This document shows positions 1 to 10,300 of a stretch of DNA of 62,387 bases, piece by piece. Position numbers and translations under genes: made by a program. Numbering within the stretch: position 1 is the stretch's first letter; every line of letters begins with the position of its first letter. The stretch comes from Wenzhouxiangellaceae bacterium (lineage in GTDB: Bacteria; Pseudomonadota; Gammaproteobacteria; Xanthomonadales; Wenzhouxiangellaceae), in contig REEQ01000090.1 in assembly GCA_007695005.1 (NCBI GenBank), positions 1-62,387 of the forward strand. Reading direction: 5' to 3'. The notes under the pieces are model-generated. The model made no database searches and was not told where the DNA came from. It saw only the letters and a list, made by a program, of their open reading frames with translations.

Positions 1-237
1 TCTAAGCAGAGTCAAGCGGTTGAGCTGGTCGTACTGGTACTCGGTGACCGTGCCGCTAGCGTGCTCGACCAGGCTGCGGCTGCCGACCGAGTTGTAGCTG
101 TAGATGGTCGTGTCGCCCTGGGTGCAGCTTTCGTTGGCGCAGGCCGTCACCGTGCTCATCCGGTCGAGGGCATCGAAGCTGTATTGGGTGCGCTGGTTTT
201 CGGTGCGCACTTCGGTGCGGTTGCCGGCTTCGGTCAT
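1..237 (-). pseudogene. Orphan RHS core fragment (partial, runs off the left edge)
   Basis: Read on the minus strand, this encodes YD-repeat sequence (RTEVRTENQRTQYSFDALDR and onward) that stays open to the window edge. Position p aligns with p+2352 of the large RHS gene next door. A hand alignment finds about 21 differences in 237 bases, roughly 91% identity. Homology stops sharply near 237/2588 after a one-base insertion. No start codon or ribosome binding site lies ahead of it; the stop of the putative immunity gene is only about 50 bases upstream. Orphan rhs cassettes, made of a piece of core joined to an alternative toxin tip, are known downstream of rhs genes in Enterobacteriaceae. Whether an alternative tip follows here cannot be seen, because it would lie outside the window. 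Confidence 0.75.
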
Positions 238-283
238 TCTATCAACGACTTCTCGGGTATAGTAACGACCACGTACTCTCGCC

Positions 284-973
284 TCAGGCGCGACGAATAA
301 ACCTCACCGAGGACAACAATTGGTATCCGGCTGTCACTACTTGCACATCTAGGTTTAGAAAACCTTTATCTGTTGTCTCGATGATCGGAAGGTTAAGCTC
401 AAGCCCTCGATCTTCATAAAGGCTGGTCGGTACAGGAAAAACTCCGGGCAAATAGCTGATGCGCGCTCGAGTTCTGAACACCTTAAACTTGCTAAGCTGG
501 ATCTCATCGCCCAGCATGACCCGATCTTTGCCGCCCGAATAGAACAATTCGCTTGCCCAGCTATTTCCTGAAGCAAGCTCACATTCACCAACACCCCATC
601 CCAACCTTTCAGATATCCCGCGCGCTTCATTCATGACTTGGCCCCATTCATCAGACTCAAGCAGTTCGCGAATATCTTCAGATATACATTGGATTTTAGG
701 AAGTCGATCACGAAAAAATTGATCGAAGGCATCTAGCTCTTCAATTTCGACTTGGTTAAAAGACGACCTGAATACTTCATCGCTGCGCAGTTCCTCACTG
801 TAGTTATCATCGAACCACATGCAAACAACTTCAGAAACAACCTGCACGAAAGGCTGAACCCTGCATGCATACTTTACTAGATTTGCGGAATCAGAGTACA
901 ACCTGATGTTGTTTTCAATCCGCTCGCGGATTAGATTTCTCATAGCTAAATTGGAGTGTCCCATCTCATCCAT
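284..973 (-). CDS. Putative immunity protein for the RHS toxin tip
   Basis: A protein of about 229 residues that I do not recognise. It is acidic and has no obvious signal peptide or membrane span, consistent with a cytoplasmic binding partner. Its 5' end overlaps the last codons of the RHS gene (stop 948-946), the usual position of an immunity gene. The start is uncertain: TTG at 982, ATG at 973 (GGAG three bases upstream), ATG at 964 (the same GGAG twelve bases upstream) or ATG at 943, just after the RHS stop. I give 973. Base composition is foreign: by hand count, 361-420 is 42% GC and 661-720 is 35% GC, whereas housekeeping genes here are well above 60%. The immunity role is inferred from position and composition only. 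Confidence 0.7.
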   Translation of the reverse strand: MDEMGHSNLAMRNLIRERIENNIRLYSDSANLVKYACRVQPFVQVVSEVVCMWFDDNYSEELRSDEVFRSSFNQVEIEELDAFDQFFRDRLPKIQCISEDIRELLESDEWGQVMNEARGISERLGWGVGECELASGNSWASELFYSGGKDRVMLGDEIQLSKFKVFRTRARISYLPGVFPVPTSLYEDRGLELNLPIIETTDKGFLNLDVQVVTAGYQLLSSVRFIRRA

Positions 974-1395
974 GTTCTCCAATGATGGAATGGAATATGC
1001 GCGTCGGGGGTGTTCTTAGTTGGAAGTGACTGGCCATTACGCCCAATTACCCGCCCCTCAGATCGGATTTGAACATAGTCCGACCTCTGGGCCGGAAACT
1101 TTGCTCTCCGATTACCCATCATGATTCTAACCTCGTTCTGGGCATGTCTGGAACTCCATACCCATCCTTGCCCTTTGCTGGCGGGTCGCCCGCCACCTTG
1201 GAGCACAGCGGGAAGTCTAGCCTGAGCCGCTCTAACATGAATGTGTAGCCAGATTCTGGCCTTCAATGGGGCTCCTCGCAAACTAATCCCGTTAATTGGC
1301 CTGACAAGCACTCCACGGGCAACTCCACCAACTACCCTCAAACCACTCATGAGTAGGTTCCGAGTAACTGCAATCGCCGGCCCAATCCCCATATT
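946..1395 (-). other. Variable C-terminal toxin tip of the RHS protein
   Basis: This part of the RHS coding region, about 150 residues, follows the conserved DPSGN junction. It begins with a small hydrophobic/glycine-rich stretch and then a basic region. Near the end come GQGWVWSSRHAQNEVRIM, then TKNTPDAHIPFHHW. The Lys, Arg, His and Trp residues and the small size suit an RNase-like or other nuclease tip, but I cannot place it in a named family. GC is lower than in the core (about 53% at 1261-1320), suggesting that tip and immunity gene arrived together. Confidence 0.6.
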
Positions 1396-4300
1396 CCCAC
1401 TGGGATCTACTAGGTTCACCGGATCCGCATGCACATACAGGTACTTGTGGAGGGTCTGGGGCTCGTGGATACGGCCCTGATAGGTGTCCATGGTGGGGAA
1501 CCGGCCGGTGGACGGGTTGTAGTAGCGGGCTCTGAGGTAGTAGAAGCCGAGGTTGGGGTCGTATTGCTCGCCGGTGTAGCGGAAGCTGTTCTCGGTGTTG
1601 CCCTCGCTGTGCTCCAGCAGGCCGTAGGCTTCGTAGACGTAGCGGTCAGTCTGAGTGCCATTGACGTCCGAAAGCGCCCGGATGCTGCCCAGGCCGTCGG
1701 CGTGGTAGGTGTGGATGCCACCAGCCCGGGTCTGGCTGATGCGTTCCTGACCGATCACATAAAGGACAATCGCGGCACCATTTCCATCCAACTCTTCCAG
1801 CACCTGGGCGTATTGGTGAGTGGGGTCGACCAGGAATCTCCCCCCTACTCCATCCACCACCTGCCGCTGACGGATGCCGTGGGCGTCATAGGTGTAGCTG
1901 ACTTCGCTGGCGGTGGATTCCAGATCACCAGTGGCGCTGATCAGGCGGTCGTCGGCGTTGTAGTGGTAGTCCACCGTGCCATTGGGCGCGACTTTACTGG
2001 TCGTGTTGCCGTTTTCGTCGTAGCTGTAGATGGTGACGCCGTCCGGGCCTGACTCTTCCAGCAGGCGGTCGTTGGCGTCATAGACGTAGGTGGTCACGCC
2101 GGCTTCGACTTCGCCGTTGCATTCCGGACTGCAGCTCACCGTGCGGCTAAGACGATTGCCGGTGGCGTCGAAGCTGTAGGTGGTGGTGCGGTCGCCCGCC
2201 GGATCGGTGACCTTTTCTTCGGTCAGGCGGTAGAGGGCGTCGTAGCTGTACTCGACGACTCGCTCGGGGTATTCGACCACCATCTCCCGATGACCGGCCG
2301 CGCCCAGATGGAACTGCTGGCGATGGATAATTCCGCCGAAGGCATCCCAGGTGGTCAGCAGGGTCAGGCGGTTGAGTGAGTCGTACTGGTACTCGGTGAC
2401 CGTGTTGTTGGCGTGCTCGACCAGGCTGCGGCTGCCGACTTCGTTGTAGCTGTAGTTGGTCGTGTCGCCTTGGGTGCAGCTTTCGTTGGCGCAAGCCGTG
2501 ACCGTGCTCATCCGGTTGAGGGCATCGAAGCTGTATTGGGTGCGCTGGTTTTCGGTACGCACTTCGGTGCGGTTGCCGGCTCGGTCATAGCTGTACTCGA
2601 TCCAGTGGCCGTCCGGGTACTGGATGCGGGTCAGGCGGTCGCGCTCGTCGTAGAGATGGACGGTGATCCCGGGGTCCTTGCCGGCCTGGGCACAGGCGGC
2701 CGGGGTGCAGGTGACTTCGATCTGCCAGGTCAGGCCGGCGTTGTTGTAGCGGGTGTCCACGACCACGTTGTTGGGGTACTCGGTACGGATCGGGCGACTG
2801 AGTACGTCGTAGTGATACTCGACGGTCTGGCCCTTAAAGTCAGTGTGAGCCGTCCGGTGGCCGGCGATGTTGTACTGATAGGTCTCGGTCTGACCCATGG
2901 GCAGGGTTCGAGACACGGTTCTGCCAGCGACATCGAAGCGCCAGGTGGTGGTGTGACCGTTGGCGTCACGCTGCGAGATGCGGTTGCCGCGCTCGTCATA
3001 GCCGTACTCGGTGCGCTGGTTGAGCGCGTCGACCACAGCCGTCAGGTTGCCGCGGGCATCGTACTCAAACCTCGTGGTGCGGCCGGATGGGTCGGTTTCT
3101 GCCGTTTTCTGGCCCAGGGCGTCGTATTCAACGATGCTTTCGGTGCCGTTGGCATGGAGGGTCTTGATCAATCTTCCGGCGGCGTCGTACTCATACTCGG
3201 TGCGGTTGCCCCGGGCATCGATCATGGCCGTGCGCTGGCCTCTGGCGTCGTACTCGTAGGCGGTTTCGTTGCCCAGGGCATCGGTAACCTTGATGTTGCG
3301 GCCGGCGTCGTCGTACTCGTAGAAGGTGCTGTTGCCGCGTTCGTCGACTTCTTCGGCCAGTCTTCCGGCAGCGTCATAGATGGAGTAGCGACGCGGATTG
3401 TCGCTGTCGTCGTCCGGGGTGTTGTCGGGCAGGATGGTCTCGATCAGGCGGCCGGCAGCGTCGTAGACCATCTTCGTGGTACGCCCGGCGCGATCGGTCT
3501 CGGCGATCAGGTTGCCCTCGGGATCGTATTCACTGGTCTCGGTACTGCCATCGGGGTAGCGAACGAGGACCTGGTTGCCGCGGTTGTCAAACTCGTACTC
3601 GGTCCGTCTTCCCAGCGGGTCGATCTCGGCGGTCATCTGGCCGGCTTCGTCGTACTCGAACTCGGTGACCGCACCGAGCGGGTCGGTGGTCTGGGTGCGG
3701 TTGCCGGCGGCATCGTAGACGTGGCTGGTGGTTGCAGTCTGCTCGATGCCGTCAGCGTCGGTCCAGGTGACCGTTTCGGTCAACACCCGGCCCATGCTGT
3801 CGTGGGTGTAGGTGGTCTCTGTGCCGATCGCATCAATTTCGCGGATCAGATTGCCCCGGCTGTCGTAGAAATTCCGGGTTTCCTCGCCATTGGCGTCGGT
3901 GATGCGAGTCAGGTTGCCGCTGATGTCGTAGGCAAAGTGGGTAGCGTTGCCCAGAGCATCAGTGGTGGCCGTCAGATTGCCAGTGCTGGGGTTGTACTGG
4001 TTGCTCATCACCACCGTGCCGTCTGGCGCGGTATGGCTGGTCACCAGGCCGCGGCTGTTATAGGCGTAGTGGTTGGTGTGGCCCAGCGGGTCGGTTTCTG
4101 CCGTCTGGTTGCCACGACTGTCGTAGGCCATCTCCCAGACCTGGCCCAGAGAATCGGTGCGGGTCAGCTCGTTGCCGAACTCATCGTAGCTTCGGGTTGT
4201 GGTCTCACCGAGCGCATTGGTCTCGCTCAGGACATTGCCGCGCTCGTCGTAAATATAGACGGTGGCATGTCCGCGCCGGTCACGGATGGTCTCGACCCGG

Positions 4301-7300
4301 CCCTGAATATCGCGATCGAACTCCAGGCGGTTGCCGTCGGCGTCGATCTGGGCGATAAGGCGGCCGTCATCATCGTACTCGTTGCGAATGGCGCGCACAC
4401 CTCTGGGATCAATGATGTCCTCAAGATAGTGATCTGCGCCTGCCAGGTAGGTGTATTGGGTGACATTCTCGAGCTGGTCGGCAAATGCACTCAGATTGCC
4501 GGATGCATCGTAGACATAGTCCAGCACGCCGCCATCGGGCAGCAACACCTGGGCAATACGGTCATTGGCATCGCGGATAAACTCAATGCCCACACCGCTG
4601 GAATGGGAGATGCCGTTGCGGGTGAAGGTCAGGGCATTGTCGTCACCGTCAATCAGCTGACGCAGACCGAAGTGCTGGTCGATGCGCAGCACGGTGCCGT
4701 CTTCCAGGGTCAGGCGGTAGCGGTCCGGATCGATGGGGCTACCAGGATCGTCCAGTTCGACGATGTTGCCATTGACCAGGCGTACCCAGCCGTGGTCCAG
4801 CTGTTGCAGGCTCGAGTGCGTACCGGCCAAAGGCTCGAACACGATCTGCACATCAACAAACGGAACCAGCTGTTGGCATTCCGGACTGGCCTTGGCCTTG
4901 AAGCGATGGACCTCGTCATCGGGCAGGCGTACGGTGACGATGGGATCGCCGTTGGGCTCCACGCACCAGGTGCTGAAAAAGCCCTGGCGGTACTCATTGA
5001 GAGACCAGCCCAAGCCGACCCGGCGCGACTCGTGCAGGCGCACGTCCTGGTAGCCGACTGACCAGCCAAAGCCAAAGTCCAGATCTTTGTGGCGCTGACG
5101 CGTATCGTAGGTGCGCGTGAGCGTAATTGGGATCCCAGCCAGCGGCACGGTAGCGTCTTCGAAGGTAACGGCGAATTGCCCCAGCTTCATATCGCCGGTG
5201 ACCTGAATCTCGCGAGAATCGAAGCTGGTTCTGCCCAGGCCGTCCCATGCCTGCAAGGCGATTCGGTATTGGCCGTTGATTAGCAGGGTCGGGTCGAAGG
5301 TCGCGATCTCGGCCTCGCTGAGCGCCTGGGTGCCTTCGGCCATAATGGTCCAGTTCTGGGTGCCGGCTTCGGCCCAGGCCAGCGTCCAACCAGCCAGATC
5401 GTCGTCCTGAACCGTGCCGATAACCATGGTTGGAGAGGTGATTTCAGCCTCGTAGTCGGGTGTATGCAAGGCGACAAAGGGTCCGCCTTCAGCATTGGGA
5501 TCCCGCACAAAGAACTGGGCCTGGGCATCCGCTTGCTCGAATCCATCGTCGATAGCGGCAACCACCACATGCTGGCCAGCCTGCGTCGGGGTGAAGCGGG
5601 CCACCAGATCCGGATCGACGGGGACCGAGCTGTCGTTGACCATGAGCTCGGCAATAACTTCACCAGCTGCCGCTTCTGGCACCAGACGGATCTCGACCAC
5701 CTGACCCACATCAGCAACCGAGGGTGTCACCTCCAGGCTCAGGCCCAACGGTACCGAACCATCCAGTACTTCCAGCTGCCAGTTTTGTGATGTGTCCAAC
5801 TCGCCATCGCTGACCACGATGCTGACTGGATAGCTTCCAACCGATTCCGGCTCCCAGGTCAGCTCGCCGGTCAGTGTATCCAGCGCCATGCCAACAGGAC
5901 CTTCCACCAGGGCAAAGGTCAATGGATCATCGTCGGGGTCGCTGGCAATAATGGCGTAGCGATATGGCAGACCTGTTTTCGCGGTCAAAGGCGGTGTCGA
6001 GTGAATCACCGGCGCTCGGTTACCGACCGGCGCTGTGTCCACGGTTACCACGAAACGCTGCCAGGCGAGTCCGCCATTGCCATCCAGCACATGCAGTTCA
6101 AAGTCATGCGTGCCGATATGAGCGGCCAAGGGGGTCCACAAAAGCAGGCCCGATGCGGCATCCAGGCTGGCCCCGGCAGGCGCATCGATCAGTGCGAACT
6201 GCAGTGGGTCGCCATCGGGATCAATCGCTTCGACCTGATAGGCGTACTGCAGACCCACATACGCTTGCATAGGCGGCATGCTGAGGATCTCGGGAGGCTG
6301 ATTGACGTTGCCATCATTGACCAGTACGTGAAAACTCTGGCGCGCCCAGCCACCGCGGTCATCTCGCACTTCAACCACAAAGGCATGGCTGCCCAGTTGA
6401 TCAGGCAATGGGGTCCATTCAGTCAGACCCAAGCCACCCATGACGGCACCCGGCGGCGCCTGCAGCAGGAAAAATTCCAATGGGTCGCCATCGGGATCAA
6501 AAGCCTCTATGGCATAGGACCAGCTCTGCCCCAAGTTCACGGCCAGCGAAGGCTGACTGCTAATCTGTGGCGGCTGATTCTCACCCACATGCACGCTAAT
6601 GGCGAAGCTTTGCTCTGCCGTGGCGCCACGCTCATTTTCTACCTGCAAGGTCACCGGAACCGGTGCATCTTCAGGCAACAGCGGCGTCCAGTGGACCAGC
6701 CCATTGCGTGGATGGATGCTCATTCCTTCTGGCCCTTCCAGCACGCGGTAGGTCAATACCTGACCTTCAGGATCCTCGGCCAGCAGCGGATATTGATAAT
6801 GCTCACCCAGCTGGACAGCGGTGATCGGTTGCGACAAGATCACCGGCGGCTCGATGGGCAAGCTTGACTCCGCCACAACAACATTAAAGGTTTGCTGGCG
6901 ATTTCGGTTGCTGAGATCGCGCGCCTCGATACGGAACTGGAAACTACCGGTTTGACCCCAGCGCGGCGTCCAGGTCAGAACGCCGGTCCGAGGATGCAGG
7001 CGGGCGTCCTTGGGGCCCAATAGCAAGCGATAGATCAGCACGTCGCCGGTATTAGCATCATCGGCGATGGCCTGATAGGTATAGGTCTCGTTTTCGACTG
7101 CCGAGGTCAACGGCGAGGAAACAAACACGGGTGTTTGCAGACCCTCGCGTACTCCGACGGTCCACATCTGGGTGTCCTGAAGGCCGCCATGATCTTCAAC
7201 CGCGATCTGCACTGGATAACCGGAAGCCATGTTGTTGTCAACAAAGCACTCAGGAACATTTTCATCGTCAAAGTACACGACAGCGAACAGTTCCTGTTCC

Positions 7301-10300
7301 AGGTCTTGGCGAGTAAAGCCCGGCCTCTGTACCGTGACACTCTGTCCGGGCATCAAGCTCTGGCTGATGGTGGAGTGATCCAGCAGCGTGCCGCCGGCGT
7401 TGGGATCCCCCTGGTAAAACTCGACATGAATCGGACCGGGCGCAACACCCATGCCGCGATTCAGAATCACGGTTTCCAGGCGCTTACCAAAAGCCATGGG
7501 CCGCGCACGCGGCGCATCGATGTGCAGATCAGCAAGCAGCTGCGTGGCCGGTTCGGCAAGCAATGGCGGCTGAATGATGCGCAGGTTGTCGTGGCGCGGC
7601 GCTGCCGGGGCGAACTCCACTTGCGTGAAATGCTTGGCTCGTGTGGGCCAGCTACCCCAAGCCGGTTGCAACACGAGCAACCCGGAATTGCCCCCCAGCA
7701 CGATCCGTGAGGGCTGGTGGTCTGGTTGTACCAATACCGGAACAATGCCAACGCGATCACTACGCTCCGACCACGCTACGGAATGTAGTAGTTGCCCGGT
7801 AGCACCGGAAATGACACTGAAGGTGCTGCCACCGTGCATAAGAATTTCCACCCAGCCATCGCCGTTCAGATCGCTGGCTATAGCATTGCGAAACTCACGT
7901 CGAGTGATCACGCTGGGCTGGCTCCAGATCACTTCGCCAGTGGCATCAAACAGGATGCTTCCGCCGGGAAGGAATACGTCGCTGCTGCCGTTACGAGTCA
8001 AGTCAGCGACCAAAGGCGGGCTGACATGAGTAACCAGGCTGGACTGATGCCGCCACAGCAGCTCTCCATCCGCATCAACCACCAGCAGCGCACTGCCCTG
8101 GTTAGAGCGCAAGGAAACCGCCAATTCCGGGCGACCGTCGCCGCTGATATCACCCACGCCGAAGTGCGTCCGATGCAGGGTCTCTCCGCTGTTCAAAGGC
8201 AGCTGCCAAAGTAGCTCGCCGGCAGCATTACGCACCTCGTTGAACATGGCCACTTCCAAGTGCCCATTGCCATTCAGGTCGGCCACTAAGGGTGAGGCGC
8301 GGAAGGCGGTCGAATGCCAGCTGGCATCACTTGAGAAGCGCCAGGCCAGACTGCCATCATGGCGGAATACGGTCGATCCAACAACAATCTCCGGGAAACC
8401 ATCCTGGTTCAGATCAGCGATGACAATCGCTGCTTCATTCAGATTGGCGCCCGGCACGGCAACGGGTAGCTCACTGCGCCAACGCAGCAGCCCAAAACTG
8501 TCCACTGCTACCAGATGCTGCGCGCTATCGACGAAAAGGATATCCGGAATTCCGCTATGGTCCAGATCAGTGGCCGCCGGCGACACACCCCAATGCGGGG
8601 TGTAATCTGCAAAGGACCAGTACAAGGCACCGCTCTCCAGGTCCAGCGCATGCAAGGCACGGTTGTTGATGCCGCCGCCGGTCCAGGTGATACCGACGAT
8701 CAACTCGATTCCTTCCAGCTCAGGAGTCGCAAGAGACTGGTCGAAGAACAGGGGCACAACCAGGGGCTGAGTGAAGCGAGTAACACTGGAGGTCCATCGC
8801 CAATCCTCGCGCTCTTCGAAGCTGGCGACCTCGTGCTCTCGCACCAGACAGTAGCGATTATGCTGTTGCACGCCGGCCGGTCGGGCGCTCGAAACAGATG
8901 AACCAGGCCAGCGCACCTGGCCGTTGACAGCGTTGATCGTCATGCCCGGGGAACCTTCAAGCAAACTCCACGTGTGCTGCTCGAAGAAGTTTGGATCTTG
9001 CACCTGGCTACTTGATGTGTAGGTACTGCCCTGGGTAGCGATTAGCTGAGGCGTGCTGGTGATCGCCGGTGGCTCATTCGGAATATCGCCCAACAGATCG
9101 TAGATCAATACGTCATAGTTGCCGTACTGGTCACGCACTTGCAGCGCTATAGGCATGCGTTGACCGGCAATATTGTCCGGCACATCCCAACTAACCAACC
9201 CGGTCTGATCACCAATCAGCAGGCCGGTTGGCGCTCGCAGGACCTGGTACTGGAGCTCGGCTACTGGGTCCGCTGTAACTTCGGTCTGGAAAGTATATTG
9301 GGTATTGATCACCACCCGCATATCCGGGGCTGGCGAGAATAGCGGGAACAGATAGTCTTCACTGACTACGAGTTCGAAATCCTGGTTGGCTGTGGCACCT
9401 GCCAGGTCTTCAACCTGAATGCTGACCGGGTTGACACCAATATGGGCAACATTAGGAATATAACTGAGCACACCGCTATAGGCATCAATGGCCATTCCCG
9501 GCGGACCTTGCACCAGACTGTACCGCAAAGCATCACCCGCATCGGAGTCCACGGCCACGGCGGTATAGCGATATCGGGTACCAACTGACGCAGTGGTCAG
9601 GGGCGCAGATACAAACGCTGGCGCCGTATTGCTCTGCGCTACCGTGATACTGAAGTGCTGTTCATCGTAGAGCCCACCCAAGTCCGTGGCCCTTACGGCA
9701 ACCAACGGACTGGACCAAAGATGGTTGTTAGTAACACACTCATCCTCATCAGCGCTGACTTCCAACTCGGCTCGCAGGGTCAATTCAGCATCGCCAGACG
9801 GCTGATAGTCGAATTGCAGACTGACTGCCTCGCCACTGGCCAGTGGTGGAATGCTTGCCACCGCAATCACGGCATCATTGGCAAACACCCTAAGCTCCGC
9901 CTCGGCAACGGCATCTACTACACCCCGGTTGACTACTTCGACGCCAACTTCGCCAGATGCCCAATACAGGTTGGCGATACTCCAATCGGACTGTGGACGC
10001 GGTGGCAGGTGCTCAAGAATTTCCCGGATCTTGATATCGGTTAGGGCGCGGGCAAAGGAAATCGCATTGGGCCCGCCAGAGCGCAAGAAATTGAGGTCCC
10101 AGGCTGCGCCACCCGTGTCAAGCGCCAATGGCACATAGGCCACCAGGGTGCTGATCGTATTGGTATGGCCCCATGTTGCTTCGGGTTCTGAACAGGTCAG
10201 ATAACCGCCTTGACCATCAGCCAAGTAGCCAATGCCGTCAGCATCCATGCCCAATGCGGGCACCCAGTTGCCCTCGTTGTTGCGACACCGAAAACGTGCG

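Noticed and set aside
2413..5061. Long open frame of 882 codons on the plus strand, antisense to the RHS gene.
   Set aside because: It lies wholly within a well-supported gene, has low-complexity valine/glycine-rich content expected from the complement of YD repeats, and has no domain or start signal.
1420..5100. Highly repetitive DNA in the RHS gene that could suggest tandem or CRISPR-like repeats.
   Set aside because: The periodicity is that of YD peptide repeats in one continuous reading frame; units vary in length and sequence, and there are no identical repeats with unique spacers.
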